A stretch of DNA of 64,000 nucleotides from Nitrobacter sp051912485 (GTDB lineage Bacteria; Pseudomonadota; Alphaproteobacteria; Rhizobiales; Xanthobacteraceae). Shown here piece by piece: positions 1 through 8,954 of the stretch. The notes beneath the pieces were generated by a model that was not told where the DNA came from, did no database searches, and saw only the letters and a list, made by a program, of their open reading frames with translations. The DNA is taken from NCBI RefSeq assembly GCF_051912485.1, contig NZ_CP196822.1, forward strand, positions 1,798,001 to 1,862,000, in the 5' to 3' direction. The stretch's first letter is position 1; every line of letters starts with the position of its first letter. Both the position numbers and the translations under genes were made by a program.

Positions 1-1
1 C

Positions 2-187
2 GTCACCGAGGTGAAGGTGCCGCCGCTCGATCTCGCCTCCGATGAGATGAAGAAGCTGAAAGACAGCCTCCAGCGCGGCCTGTCGGATGAAGGCGTCGGC
101 CAGTACATTGCCAGACTCGAAACCGAGATTGGCACCACGGTCAATCAGGCGGCGGTGGCGCAGATCACTGGCGCCAGCAACAACTGA
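2..187 (+). CDS. Peptidylprolyl isomerase (PpiD/SurA-like), C-terminal end only
   Basis: The frame is open from the window edge and encodes the last 61 residues before TGA at 185-187, ending LETEIGTTVNQAAVAQITG-ASNN. The stretch LQRGLSDEGVGQYIARLE looks to me like the C-terminus of the periplasmic, membrane-anchored PpiD-type foldase that lies next to trp genes in Bradyrhizobiaceae. The catalytic parvulin domain lies outside the window, so the name rests on context and the tail sequence. The gene ends 38 bases before trpD on the same strand. Confidence 0.55.
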   Translation, partial: VTEVKVPPLDLASDEMKKLKDSLQRGLSDEGVGQYIARLETEIGTTVNQAAVAQITGASNN

Positions 188-225
188 CGGGGTCGACGGC
201 GCCCGCCATTTTCCGAAAGTATCTG

Positions 226-1239
226 ATGGACGATCTCAAGGCCCTGATCGGAAAGGTCGCTACCGGCGCAACGCTCACGCGCGAGGAGGCTTCCTCCGCG
301 TTCGACCGCATGATGTCCGGCGAAGCGACGCCCTCACAGATGGGCGGCCTTCTGATGGCGCTGCGCGTACGTGGCGAAACCGTCGACGAGATCACCGGCG
401 CGGTCGCCGCGATGCGCTCGAAGATGCTGCGGGTCAAGGCACCGGCCGATGCGGTCGATGTCGTCGGCACCGGCGGCGACGGCTCCGGCTCGGTGAACGT
501 CTCGACATGTGCTTCGTTTATCGTCGCAGGCGCGGGCGTCCCGGTCGCCAAGCACGGCAACCGCGCGCTGTCCTCGAAATCTGGCGCTGCCGATTGTCTC
601 GCCGCGCTCGGCATCAAGATCGACCTCACGCCCGAACAGGTCGGCCGCTGCATCAACGAGGCCGGCATCGGCTTCATGTTCGCGCCAGCGCACCATCCGG
701 CGACCAAGAACGTCAACCCGACCCGCACCGAGCTTGCCACCCGCACCATCTTCAACCTGCTTGGGCCGCTGTCCAATCCGGCTGGCGTGACGCGGCAGAT
801 GGTCGGCGTGTTCTCGCGGAAATGGGTGGAGCCGCTGGCGCAGGTGCTCAAGAACCTCGGCTCCGACTCGGTGTGGGTCGTCCACGGGTCCGACGGCCTC
901 GACGAGATCACCCTCGCCGGCCCGACCTTCGTGGCCGCGCTCGAGAACGGCAATATCCGCTCGTTCGAGGTGACGCCGGAGGACGGCGGATTGTCCCGCG
1001 CGGGTGGCGATGCTCTGAAAGGCGGCGACGCCGAAGCAAACGCGATTTCCTTGCACGGGGTGCTCGAAGGCAAGCCCGGCGCCTTCCGCGACGTCGCCCT
1101 ACTCAACGCGGCGGCGGCCCTGATCGTCGCGGGCAAGGCGAAGGACCTGAAGGACGGTGTCGCGCTCGGCACGAAATCACTCGACAGCGCCGCCGCCATG
1201 GACAAGCTGAAGCGGCTGATCGCGGTGTCAAACGATTAA
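226..1239 (+). CDS. trpD: Anthranilate phosphoribosyltransferase
   Basis: This cytoplasmic enzyme joins anthranilate to PRPP, the second step of tryptophan synthesis. At 337 residues it has normal family length. The PRPP-binding glycine loop GTGGDGSGSVNVST lies near residue 81, and the KHGNRALSSKSGAAD motif that follows contacts the substrates. The ATG start comes right after a short spacer behind the PpiD-like gene. trpC follows 12 bases after the stop, so the two are very likely co-transcribed. I see no trp leader or attenuator inside the window. Confidence 0.97.
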   Translation: MDDLKALIGKVATGATLTREEASSAFDRMMSGEATPSQMGGLLMALRVRGETVDEITGAVAAMRSKMLRVKAPADAVDVVGTGGDGSGSVNVSTCASFIVAGAGVPVAKHGNRALSSKSGAADCLAALGIKIDLTPEQVGRCINEAGIGFMFAPAHHPATKNVNPTRTELATRTIFNLLGPLSNPAGVTRQMVGVFSRKWVEPLAQVLKNLGSDSVWVVHGSDGLDEITLAGPTFVAALENGNIRSFEVTPEDGGLSRAGGDALKGGDAEANAISLHGVLEGKPGAFRDVALLNAAAALIVAGKAKDLKDGVALGTKSLDSAAAMDKLKRLIAVSND

Positions 1240-1251
1240 GGACGGAATGGC

Positions 1252-2076
1252 GTGGCGGACATCCTGACCAAGATCGAAGCCTACAAGCGCGAGGAGATCG
1301 CAGCCGCCAAGAGCGCGCGCTCCCTCAGCGACATTCTGGCCGCCGCCAAGACTGCGTCACCGTCGCGCGGCTTCGTCCGAGCTCTCCGCGCAAAGCTCGC
1401 CCGCGGCGACTATGCCCTGATCGCCGAGGTCAAGAAGGCCTCGCCCTCGAAAGGCCTGATCCGCGCTGACTTCGATCCGCCTTCGCTCGCTCGCGCCTAT
1501 GAGGCCGGCGGCGCGGCCTGCCTCTCCGTTCTCACTGACACGCCCTCCTTTCAGGGCCATCTCGACTTCATGGTTGCCGCCCGCGCCGCTACGGCGCTGC
1601 CGGTGCTGCGCAAGGACTTCATGTTCGACACCTATCAAGTGGTCGAGGCCCGCGCGCATGGGGCCGACTGCATTCTGATCATCATGGCTGCGCTCGACGA
1701 TGCAGCGGCGAAAGACATCGAGGCGACAGCGCTCGATCTTGGCATGGACGCGCTGCTCGAAATCCACAATCGCGAGGAACTGGATCGCGCGCTTAGGCTC
1801 CGGTCGCCGATGATCGGCGTCAACAACCGCAACCTCCGCACCTTCGAAACGACACTTGAAACCAGCGAAACGCTGGCGCCACACATTCCGAAGGATCGCC
1901 TGATGGTGGGTGAAAGCGGCATCTTCGCGCCGGCCGACCTCGCACGGCTTGAACGGGTCGGCATCTCCACCTTCCTCGTCGGCGAAAGCCTGATGCGTCA
2001 GGCCGACGTCACCGCCGCAACTCGCACACTGCTGGCGCGTGACGACACGGCCCGCGCAAGCGCGGCAAGGCCGTGA
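1252..2076 (+). CDS. trpC: Indole-3-glycerol phosphate synthase
   Basis: The protein cyclises CdRP to indole-3-glycerol phosphate in tryptophan synthesis and should fold as a TIM barrel. It has 274 residues. The start is GTG at 1252 (protein begins MADILTKIEAYKREEI). Family motifs are clear: EVKKASPSKGLIRADFDP with the catalytic Lys near residue 61, then LRKDFMFD, GVNNRNLRTF and VGESGI near the C-terminus. It is monofunctional, with no fused TrpF domain. It lies 12 bases after trpD, and moaC begins about 145 bases downstream. Confidence 0.97.
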   Translation: MADILTKIEAYKREEIAAAKSARSLSDILAAAKTASPSRGFVRALRAKLARGDYALIAEVKKASPSKGLIRADFDPPSLARAYEAGGAACLSVLTDTPSFQGHLDFMVAARAATALPVLRKDFMFDTYQVVEARAHGADCILIIMAALDDAAAKDIEATALDLGMDALLEIHNREELDRALRLRSPMIGVNNRNLRTFETTLETSETLAPHIPKDRLMVGESGIFAPADLARLERVGISTFLVGESLMRQADVTAATRTLLARDDTARASAARP

Positions 2077-2222
2077 GGGATCGGCGCATGATCGTTGCTG
2101 AATACGTCTCGCGACTTTTCACAAAGGCCGCCATACTCAAACCCGTCCTGACGGACATCCACCCCATTCCGGACGGCTTCGCCGTTCGACCCTGCCCCTC
2201 CAGGGGAGGGTGAAAGACAAAC

Positions 2223-2723
2223 ATGGCCAGCAAGAAAGATAAACCCGCCCTCACCCATATCGATGTCAAAGGCGAGGCGCGCATGGTCGACGTCTCGGCA
2301 AAGCCGGCGACCGAGCGCGTCGCCGTCGCCGAAGGTCAGGTCGTCATGACCAAGGCTACGCTCGCTCTGATCGAGGGCGGCAACGCCAAGAAGGGCGACG
2401 TGCTCGGCACCGCGCGCATCGCCGGCATCATGGCGGCCAAGCGAACATCGGAGCTGATCCCGCTCTGTCATCCGCTGGCGCTGTCGAAGGTCACGCTCGA
2501 CATCGAAACCGACAAAAAGCTGCCCGGCTGCCGGGTGCGCGCCAGCGTCAAAGTGTCCGGCCCAACCGGAGTGGAGATGGAAGCCCTCACCGCGGTTTCC
2601 GTCGCCTGCTTGACGATCTACGACATGATCAAGGCCGTCGAACGCGGCGTCCGCATCGAAGGCATTCACCTCGTCGAGAAAAAAGGCGGCAAATCCGGCC
2701 ACTACCTCGTGACAGATACTTAG
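2223..2723 (+). CDS. moaC: Cyclic pyranopterin monophosphate synthase
   Basis: MoaC converts the 3',8-cyclo-GTP made by MoaA into cyclic pyranopterin monophosphate, an early step of molybdenum-cofactor synthesis. The 166-residue length is typical. The signature ELIPLCHPLALSKV is present near residue 76, and the conserved MEALTAVSVACLTIYDMIKA stretch follows. A purine-rich ribosome site (GGGGAGGGTGAAAG) precedes the ATG. moeA, a later step of the same pathway, lies 0.9 kb downstream on the same strand, separated by a gene on the other strand. Confidence 0.97.
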   Translation: MASKKDKPALTHIDVKGEARMVDVSAKPATERVAVAEGQVVMTKATLALIEGGNAKKGDVLGTARIAGIMAAKRTSELIPLCHPLALSKVTLDIETDKKLPGCRVRASVKVSGPTGVEMEALTAVSVACLTIYDMIKAVERGVRIEGIHLVEKKGGKSGHYLVTDT

Positions 2724-3116
2724 TCAGTACAATAGCGGCCGATCCTTCTCGGGCGGCGCCGGATTGCGGAGTTCGTCTTCCTTGTCGTAGACAAGCCATA
2801 TTTCCAGCACCGACATGAACGCCACCACAACTCCGATGCCGATGCTGAAGTGCATGGCACGGGTGTGGGCGAAGCCCAGAAGCCATGGCGACGCGATTAG
2901 CCAAAGCCCCAACAGGAGGTTGAGCCACTCTTTCCACCAAGCGAAAGCCAGCAGCGCCGTCACAGAAACCGCGCCGATTGCGACGCTGGTCGCCCAGAGG
3001 TCGAGGTCCGTCTCCGCCGTGGCCCGGACGAGAAACCACGGCGTCGCGAACAGAACGACGGCCAGCACGAGATTGTAGACGTCGAGGATCGATTCCCGTC
3101 GCCACTTCCACTTCAT
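2724..3116 (-). CDS. SPW-repeat small membrane protein
   Basis: From the preferred ATG at 3116 (MKWKWRRESILDVYNL) the protein has 130 residues and four hydrophobic segments. It carries the repeat motif pair ATPWFL and ASPWLLGF that defines the SPW family of integral membrane proteins of unknown function. The frame extends upstream to 3176, but those 20 residues are basic and unlike the family. Its stop abuts the end of moaC, so the two genes converge tail to tail with no spacer. It separates moaC from moeA. Function is not known. Confidence 0.8.
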   Translation of the reverse strand: MKWKWRRESILDVYNLVLAVVLFATPWFLVRATAETDLDLWATSVAIGAVSVTALLAFAWWKEWLNLLLGLWLIASPWLLGFAHTRAMHFSIGIGVVVAFMSVLEIWLVYDKEDELRNPAPPEKDRPLLY

Positions 3117-3520
3117 GAGTGCCTCCTCGGTCTGCCCCCGCCTTACCGGCGCGGTCCTCCGCTCCGCTCGCGGCAATCGCGCCGTACAAGATCAGCCAGC
3201 GGTTTCGGTACAACAAGGTCCGACCGCAAACGGTTCCGCAGTTCTGTTTCGAGGAGCATCGACCTTGCGGCTTGCTGTGATCTTGAATCAACAGATGCCA
3301 ACAACATGATGATTCAGATATGATTTTGGCTCAGGAATTCATCTGACGGATGAACTCCTGTCAGAGAACCGTGCTCCAGCTCCCTGGGAGCCTCAAGCGG
3401 ACGTGCGATCGGCGGAATTTCGGCTCATGGCGCCGTTGTCTGCGGATCGCAAGTTCTATAGATGAAATTGGCGCGCCCGCGAGGCGCATCGTCCAAAACT
3501 CCATTAGTCATCAATATTTG
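3117..3520. other. Intergenic stretch without a convincing gene
   Basis: No frame here shows codon use or protein features of a gene; the 61-residue frame 3350-3535 is basic and low quality. The stretch holds an imperfect inverted repeat around 3332-3362 (CAGGAATTCATCTGA facing a rightward copy of similar sequence). It probably also holds the promoter of the SPW gene (leftward) and part of the upstream region of moeA (rightward). Confidence 0.4.
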
Positions 3521-3596
3521 CTAGTGGTCCTTTGATTCCAACATTCGCAAAGACACCTGCTCACACGGGATGCGCATGTCGGAAACGGACTGCTGG
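3521..3596. repeat. CTAG-ended palindromic repeat, degenerate copy
   Basis: It starts CTAGTGGTCCTTTGATTCC and the right arm (GCGCATGTCGGAAACGGAC-TGCTGG) is a diverged reverse complement. The arm GGAATCAAAGGAC also occurs in the copy at 38413-38487, and CTAGTGGTCC occurs reversed at the end of the copy at 40709-40784. It is therefore one member of a dispersed family in this window. It lies just before moeA. Confidence 0.55.
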
Positions 3597-3616
3597 AAAC
3601 CTGGGAGAAGATAGTC

Positions 3617-4831
3617 ATGCCCCTGATGGCAGTCGCCGACGCCCTCGCGGCTGTTCTCGCCGGAGTCGACCCGTTGCCGGAAGAAACGGTCAGTCTCGAG
3701 GTCGCGCATCGTCGGGTGCTAGCGCGTGATCTCCCCTCGCGCCGAACCCAGCCGCCGGTTGCGATGTCAGCGATGGACGGCTACGCGGTGCGTGCGGCTG
3801 ACATCGCAACGATTCCGGCGCGACTGCGTGTGATCGGCGAGATCGCCGCGGGACGGCCGCTCGAGCGCGCGCTGCAAGCGGGCGAAGCCCTGCGGATTTT
3901 TACCGGCGGCGTGGTTCCGGACAGCGCCGATACCGTCGTGATCCAGGAGGACACGGAACGCGACGGCGACACCGTCATCGTCAAGGAAGCCACCGCAGCG
4001 GGACGGAACATACGTCCTGCCGGCGTCGACTTTCGCGAAGGCGACATCCTGCTCCACACCCGCAGCCATCTCACCGATCGCCACCTCTCCCTTGCTGCCG
4101 GCATGAACTATCCGGACTTACCGGTACATCGCCGTCCAAAAGTCGCCGTGCTCGCCACCGGCGATGAACTGGTGTTGCCGGGCACGACGCCCGGTCCAGG
4201 CCAGATCATCCTGTCCAATGGCTACGGTCTCCGCGCACTCGCCCGGAACGAAGGCGCCGAGGCAGACGATCTCGGTGTCGCTGCCGACACCATGGAAGCA
4301 ACGAGAGCCGCAATCCGCCGCGCCCGCGATAGCGGCGCCGACATCTTCGTCACCACCGGTGGTGCGTCGGTCGGCGACCACGACTTCGTCAAACGGGCGC
4401 TGGAGGCCGAGGGCGTGGAGATCGCGTTCTGGCGGATAGCGCTCCGACCCGGCAAGCCGATGATGCACGGACGCCTCGGCGGAATGCGCGTGATCGGCCT
4501 GCCTGGCAATCCCGTCTCATCCTACATCTGCGCGTTCCTGTTCATGGTGCCGCTGATTCGCGCGCTGTCGGGGCGTCAGGACGTCCACCATCGCGTTGAA
4601 CGGGCGATACTCGGAAGCGATGTCACCGCCAACCAAGCCCGGCAGGACTATCTGCGCGCCCGGCTCGCCCACTCGCCCGACGGGCTACCGATCGTCACGC
4701 CGGTCGGGCATCAGGATAGTTCGCTACTGGGAAATCTCGCTGCAGCGGAAGCGCTGTTGGTCCGCGCGCCGTTTGCGCCTGCGGCAAGCAAAGGCGAGCC
4801 CTGCTCGATCATTAAGCTCTCACTGTCGTAA
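3617..4831 (+). CDS. moeA: Molybdopterin molybdenumtransferase
   Basis: MoeA inserts molybdate into adenylylated molybdopterin, the last step of basic molybdenum-cofactor assembly. The 404-residue product has the N-terminal motif PPVAMSAMDGYAVRAADI (residues about 46-63), the MoCF-binding core FVTTGGASVGDHDFVKRAL near residue 245, and LRPGKPMMHGRLGG with LPGNPVSSYICAF near residue 290. The ATG at 3617 is preceded by GGGAGAAG. The short gap to lexA carries the lexA promoter and operator. Partner gene moaC is upstream. Confidence 0.96.
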   Translation: MPLMAVADALAAVLAGVDPLPEETVSLEVAHRRVLARDLPSRRTQPPVAMSAMDGYAVRAADIATIPARLRVIGEIAAGRPLERALQAGEALRIFTGGVVPDSADTVVIQEDTERDGDTVIVKEATAAGRNIRPAGVDFREGDILLHTRSHLTDRHLSLAAGMNYPDLPVHRRPKVAVLATGDELVLPGTTPGPGQIILSNGYGLRALARNEGAEADDLGVAADTMEATRAAIRRARDSGADIFVTTGGASVGDHDFVKRALEAEGVEIAFWRIALRPGKPMMHGRLGGMRVIGLPGNPVSSYICAFLFMVPLIRALSGRQDVHHRVERAILGSDVTANQARQDYLRARLAHSPDGLPIVTPVGHQDSSLLGNLAAAEALLVRAPFAPAASKGEPCSIIKLSLS

Positions 4832-4867
4832 AACCTCGTTTTGTTGACGTTAAATTAAAGGGTTGCG

Positions 4868-4882
4868 GAACACATATCGAAC
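4868..4882 (+). promoter_or_regulatory. LexA operator (SOS box), GAAC-N7-GAAC
   Basis: GAACACATATCGAAC is a perfect direct repeat with a 7-base spacer. That is the alphaproteobacterial LexA recognition pattern (GTTC-N7-GTTC on the other strand). It lies about 110 bases before the lexA ATG, in the gap after moeA, so LexA autoregulation is the natural reading. Confidence 0.85.
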
Positions 4883-4989
4883 ATATAGTGTCCGTTCATG
4901 ATTTGTTTCGAATACTCGTGCCGCTGGACGCAAGGCTGCAAGCCGGTGTCCGGAATTGGACGGCAGGCACAAACCGGGGACTGGTGAGG

Positions 4990-5694
4990 ATGCTCACGCG
5001 CAAACAGTACGAACTCCTGCGTTTTATCAACGAGCGGCTGAAGGAATCCGGCGTGCCGCCCTCGTTCGATGAAATGAAGGATGCGCTCGATCTGCGCTCG
5101 AAGTCCGGCATTCATCGCCTCATCACGGCGCTGGAGGAACGCGGCTTCATCCGCCGCCTGCCCAATCGCGCCCGCGCCATTGAGGTCATCAAGCTGCCGG
5201 AACTCGCCGCCAGCGGCGGTGGCCGTCGGGGCTTCACGCCAAGCGTCATCGAAGGCAATCTGGGCAAGGTCCGGCGGAGCAGCGGCGGCGCTGGCGTCGA
5301 CGATGCAGAGCGTCCGGTCGCCGTTCCGGTGATGGGACGCATCGCTGCCGGCACACCGATCGAGGCGCTGCAGACCTGCAGCCACACCATCAGCATACCA
5401 CCCGACATGCTCGGCAACGGCGAGCACTACGCGCTCGAGGTGCGCGGCGACTCGATGGTCGAGGCTGGAATCCTCGACGGCGACATGGCGCTGATCCGAC
5501 GCAACGAAACGGCAGAAACCGGCGACATCGTGGTTGCCCTGATCGACGACGAGGAAGCGACGCTGAAGCGCTTCCGCCGCCGCGGGGCTTCGATCGCGCT
5601 CGAGCCCGCGAACACGGCTTACGAAGTTCGTATCCTTCCGCCCAACCGCGTCCAGATCCAGGGCAAGCTGATCGGCATCTACCGCAAATACTAG
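4990..5694 (+). CDS. lexA: LexA repressor, SOS regulator and self-cleaving protease
   Basis: LexA represses DNA-damage genes until RecA filaments trigger its self-cleavage. I chose ATG 4990 (MLTRKQYELLRFINERLKES), which gives 234 residues, the usual alphaproteobacterial length; the upstream in-frame start would add a non-family tail. A winged-helix DNA-binding domain spans residues 1-70. The Ala-Gly cleavage site appears as MGRIAAGTPIEA near residue 115. The catalytic Ser sits in VRGDSMVEAGI, and the Lys is expected near EEATLKRF. The linker between domains is long and Gly-rich, as in rhizobial LexA. A matching SOS box lies upstream. Confidence 0.96.
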   Translation: MLTRKQYELLRFINERLKESGVPPSFDEMKDALDLRSKSGIHRLITALEERGFIRRLPNRARAIEVIKLPELAASGGGRRGFTPSVIEGNLGKVRRSSGGAGVDDAERPVAVPVMGRIAAGTPIEALQTCSHTISIPPDMLGNGEHYALEVRGDSMVEAGILDGDMALIRRNETAETGDIVVALIDDEEATLKRFRRRGASIALEPANTAYEVRILPPNRVQIQGKLIGIYRKY

Positions 5695-5761
5695 AGCATG
5701 ATCCCGATCCGGGGATTGATACCGATTCGCGTGAAGAAAACGCATCAAATCGAAATCACGT

Positions 5762-5797
5762 AGCCTCGCTTCTGATTTTGTCAGAGGCGGCGAGGCT
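5762..5797. terminator. Hairpin between lexA and comEC
   Basis: AGCCTCGC pairs with GCGAGGCT, and inside it TCTGA pairs with TCAGA around a TTTTG loop. It lies between convergent genes lexA and comEC, so it may end transcription from either side. There is no long T tract. Just before it, AGAGCATGATCC (5696 onward) resembles a dispersed repeat start familiar from Bradyrhizobiaceae. Confidence 0.45.
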
Positions 5798-5815
5798 CTG
5801 ACCGCGGCGGATCGT

Positions 5816-6907
5816 TCAGTCGTCCGGCTGGAGATCGTCGGTCGCGGGCGTCGCATCGATCGAGCGCGCCGGCTCCGATCGGGTGCCAATGCGTACCGGC
5901 TTTTCATCGCCGATGGCAGGTGACCAGGGCCGGCTGACATGATCGGGCCTGACTGCATCGACGACAAAGTGGTGTTTTGCATCGCCGGAGGTTCGCCGCA
6001 GCACCAGGGTGCCTTCCCGCCGCAGCTGGTCCTGATCGATGACCTGCGCAAGGCAGCCCTCCGGAGCCTGCCATGCCGTCACCATCACCGCTGCCCGCAT
6101 GCAATCGTCCTCCATCGCGTCGGGACGCCGCGCCAGCGCGACAACTCCACCTCCGCTCACCTGAACCACGCAGCCCGCGTCGTCGCATGAGACGCCCTCT
6201 GCAAGCGTGGGATCGGCAGACCCACGTCCGTCCGCATCGGCGGCCAACCATTCCTTGACCGTGAAAGCATCTTTGCCCGTGCGGATGAGCCGCAGCCGGC
6301 CGTCTCCGCCTCGTACGCCGACATTGCGACCATCGGCGGAGACCAGAATATCCGGCTGCTTCACCGCCAGCGACCATGCGATCGCCAGGCCTATGATGGC
6401 CGCGCCGCTCCAGCGCAGCGGCGTTCTGAGTAGCCCGAGCAGGATGATGCCGGCTGTGGCCGCAACCAGCGGGCCCGTGCCGAACGCCGCCATGTGACCG
6501 ATGGCGCCCGGAAGCGCCGCGACCCATTGCGTGACCACGATCATCCATTCGATGCCGAAGTCCATCAGCCGCCAGAATATGCCGTCGAAACCAAACGGCA
6601 TCGCCGCAAGTCCCAGAAGTCCCGCCGGCATCACGAGTGCTGATACCACCGGCATCGCCAGCAGGTTAGCAACCACGCCGTACGGCGTCACGCGGTGAAA
6701 ATGGAACGCTGCATAGGGCGTCGTCGCGAGTCCGGCGATAAAGGAGGCCAGCGCCAAAGTGAGAATTTCGCGGCCGCCCCACAGCGCCGCTCGCGCTGTC
6801 GGCGAGTGATCTGGCGTTGCGAACAATTTCGGCATCCCAACCTGGACCAGCGCCACCAGCCCGAGCGTCGCCGCGAACGACATCTGAAAACTCGGCGGCG
6901 CATCCAA
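5816..6907 (-). pseudogene. comEC: ComEC DNA-uptake channel, C-terminal half (split by a mobile element)
   Basis: This 363-codon piece opens at a TTG inside the inserted element and enters genuine ComEC sequence at PSFQMSFAATLGLVAL. It has several transmembrane segments (VVSALVMPAGLLGLAAMPFG, VAATAGIILLGLLRTPL) and then a soluble C-terminal domain, as in rhizobial ComEC. The matching 5' half lies at 21779-23020. The reading phase is the same on both sides of the shared 13-bp core, so excision would join them into about 761 codons. As it stands the channel cannot be made whole. Expression of this half alone is doubtful. Confidence 0.93.
6883..6895. repeat. attL core of the element in comEC
   Basis: TCTGAAAACTCGG matches TCTGAAAGCTCGG at 21802-21814 with a single mismatch. 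Both copies lie within the comEC codons for PSFQ, and the integrase gene begins its 3' end about 35 bases further in. The exact crossover points inside the core cannot be fixed from sequence alone. Confidence 0.8.
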
Positions 6908-6930
6908 AAATCGTTTGTGTCTTCAACATG

Positions 6931-8067
6931 CTAGCTGACCTTACGCGCCTTGCTCCGGGGGTTTTTCCGGGATTCAGCGAGCCGCTCGACGGCGGCGGCG
7001 ACATCTTCGTCGAGCACGTGCGCGTAGCGGAGCGTCGATTTGATGTCACTGTGGTTCATCGCCTTCTGCACCAGTTTGAGGTTGCCGCTGTCGCGCAACA
7101 GCTTGGTCCCGAAGTCGTGCCGGAAGTCATGGAAGCGGAAGTCAGCCAGACCAGCATTGGCGCGTATCCGCTGCCACGCCGTCTTGGCACCGTTGTAGCT
7201 TAGCGGGTAGCGCTGGCCCCTCACGCGGCCGAGCCGCTTATTGCTGCAGACGGCAACGTAGGTGAACACGAATTCGGCGTGCTGGCCCCGCAGCGGAAAC
7301 AGGATCTCGCGGACATGCGAGGTGATCGGAAACACGACGCGCCGGCCGCCTTTGCCGAGCCGCACAATCTGGCGCGCGCCGAAATCCACCTCAGCCCATC
7401 GCAGGGTGACGCACTCCCGCAACCGCATGCCGCTGGCGCGTACGTAATCGAAGAACGGTCCGTAGTCCTCACGCATCGCGTCATCGAGCGCGGTTGCCTC
7501 TTCGCTCTTCAGCTCCCGGATGCGCTCGGCAGGTTCGGGCAGCAATAGATCGTCCCATTTCGGCTCGCTCTCGAATTGAGTTCCCTCAGCCTTGGCGAAC
7601 GTGAAGAGCCGCTGCAATACCTTAGTAGCGCTGCGGTTGACGGTGGCGTTAGCGATCAGCGGCAGCGCGGCCCGCTGCTCTTTGCTGATGGGCTTGCCGC
7701 GCCGTGAGATGCGATGACCGCGGCGCCACGCTACCAGCTTCTTAGCCTCAGCGTGGTCGATCTCGGTGAGCGGTTTCGTCTCGCCGAAATAGGCGATCAG
7801 GCGCGCCAGGTTGGTCTCCGTCGCCTTCGGATCGGAATCGTATTGTGCCTGATCAATCCAAAGTCGATCGGCGACGTCGTCGATCTGCAGCGATGACTTT
7901 GAACGCTTCATCGCCTTTAACAGCGCCTTGGCGCGATCACGCTCTACCGATTCGAAGCGCTCGGCGTCTTTCCGATTCGTGCATTTCGTCGAGCCGTAAA
8001 CCCGATCACCACTGAGTTGGAAGTCATAGAGGTAGAACGGCGATCTCTTGTTCCGATAGACTGACAC
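6931..8067 (-). CDS. int: Tyrosine recombinase (phage integrase)
   Basis: The 378-residue protein has an N-terminal arm/core-binding region (residues 1-190) and a catalytic domain. The first catalytic Arg is in ASGMRLRECVTLRW, the HxxR box is FRFHDFRHDFGTKLL, a second His lies in AMNHSDIKSTLRYAHV, and the nucleophile Tyr is in the same stretch. Its 3' end lies 35 bases from attL, the usual integrase position. It should catalyse insertion into and excision from comEC. The upstream helix-turn-helix gene overlaps its start and may supply the excisionase. Confidence 0.95.
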   Translation of the reverse strand: MSVYRNKRSPFYLYDFQLSGDRVYGSTKCTNRKDAERFESVERDRAKALLKAMKRSKSSLQIDDVADRLWIDQAQYDSDPKATETNLARLIAYFGETKPLTEIDHAEAKKLVAWRRGHRISRRGKPISKEQRAALPLIANATVNRSATKVLQRLFTFAKAEGTQFESEPKWDDLLLPEPAERIRELKSEEATALDDAMREDYGPFFDYVRASGMRLRECVTLRWAEVDFGARQIVRLGKGGRRVVFPITSHVREILFPLRGQHAEFVFTYVAVCSNKRLGRVRGQRYPLSYNGAKTAWQRIRANAGLADFRFHDFRHDFGTKLLRDSGNLKLVQKAMNHSDIKSTLRYAHVLDEDVAAAVERLAESRKNPRSKARKVS

Positions 8068-8261
8068 GGTACTTCCCTCCCCCTCCGGCTTTCTTGAAAC
8101 GCCGCGAGGTCCTCTTCGGAGTACCGGCGGCGCGGGCGCTTTTTGCCGCGCCCAACGTTGATGTAGCTGATCTCGCCGTCCTGCACCAACGCGCTGAGAT
8201 GATCCTCGGTGATGTTCAGCCGGAGGGCGGCCGCCTTGCCGTCCATTAGATCGCGCGACAT
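7944..8261 (-). CDS. Small helix-turn-helix protein, possible excisionase
   Basis: The 105-residue frame begins MSRDLMDGKAAALRLNITED and has a MerR/Xis-like pattern: a helix-turn-helix, then YINVGRGKKRPRRRYSEEDL, a basic wing. The last 40 residues overlap the start of the integrase in another frame and look less protein-like. Translation of the two may be coupled, or the true protein may be effectively shorter. Position next to int and fold suggest recombination directionality; this is inference. Confidence 0.6.
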   Translation of the reverse strand: MSRDLMDGKAAALRLNITEDHLSALVQDGEISYINVGRGKKRPRRRYSEEDLAAFQESRRGREVPCQSIGTRDRRSTSMTSNSVVIGFTARRNARIGKTPSASNR

Positions 8262-8563
8262 CAGCCAGCGGCTCCCGCGATCGGTGGGGCTTTAGCCGCC
8301 ATCAGCTCGGCGATGGCCTTCTCAGTTGGAAGGCTTTCCAGCCAGCGCTGAAGTTCCTCGCGCAGTATCAGGTTTTTTGCACCGTTTTTACGCGCGCGTA
8401 GGTCACCTGATGCGATTGCTTCATAAATCTTGGTGCGGCCAACACCCGCAACCTTGCAGGCTGCCGAGATCGAGAACGCCATCGGAGCGTGCTGCGATGG
8501 CGCTACGTATGCCGTGGTGCTGCTACCTGCTGCCGCTAGATGCAGCGGTGATGGTTGGTCCAT
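8261..8563 (-). CDS. Helix-turn-helix DNA-binding protein (excisionase family)
   Basis: From ATG 8563 (MDQPSPLHLAAAGSSTT) the protein has 100 residues. The core FSISAACKVAGVGRTKIYEA is the standard excisionase/MerR-like helix-turn-helix, followed by LRARKNGAKNLILREELQRW. An earlier in-frame start at 8635 is possible. Its stop overlaps the next gene's start at 8261, so the two small DNA-binding genes and int form one leftward unit. It could regulate integration or early expression. Confidence 0.7.
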   Translation of the reverse strand: MDQPSPLHLAAAGSSTTAYVAPSQHAPMAFSISAACKVAGVGRTKIYEAIASGDLRARKNGAKNLILREELQRWLESLPTEKAIAELMAAKAPPIAGAAG

Positions 8564-8903
8564 AACATTGCCTCCTCCCCCAGCTGCCAAGCCGGGTTCT
8601 CGTGCGAGTTTCTCTTCTCCTGTGCTTGTCCGCACTGTGAATGCTTATGGACGGATGCAGCCAAACATAAAATTGACGCGCGCGATAGTCGGTAACAAGC
8701 GTCTAACGAGCGTCCAGAAACTCGCGCGTAATAGGAACATCCCAGGCGAGTAAAATCAGAAACTTGCTGTCACCCAGCGACCGTTTCCAGGCGCAAAAAA
8801 ATTTTCGCTAACAAGTTTCGCGGTCATAGCTTGCGCTGATCGCGGGTTCGCTGCAGCCTTCTGGTGACATCACGATCAGCAGCCGGTTCAACACCAACGA
8901 AAA
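8564..8903. other. Intergenic stretch upstream of the integration genes
   Basis: No convincing gene. It is locally AT-richer (GCAAAAAAATTTTCGCTAAC near 8794) than its surroundings, which suits a phage promoter/operator region driving the leftward helix-turn-helix and integrase genes. I could not pick a specific -35/-10 pair with confidence. Confidence 0.35.
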
Positions 8904-8926
8904 GGGGCCACCATGATGGTAGCCCC
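8904..8926 (-). terminator. Rho-independent terminator
   Basis: GGGGCCACCAT and ATGGTAGCCCC form an 11-bp stem with one mismatch. Read leftward it is followed by TTTTCG, so it should end transcription of the small gene that stops at 8955. Confidence 0.7.
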
Positions 8927-8954
8927 TCCCTTGCCGACGCGGGAAACGCCTCGC

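Noticed and set aside
87..1469. Long plus-strand frame overlapping trpD
   Set aside because: It is a shadow frame, Arg/Gly-rich with no domain, fully overlapped by trpD and trpC, which have clear motifs.
6883..6895. tRNA gene as the integration target
   Set aside because: No tRNA-like sequence is present at either junction; the flanks are coding sequence of comEC.
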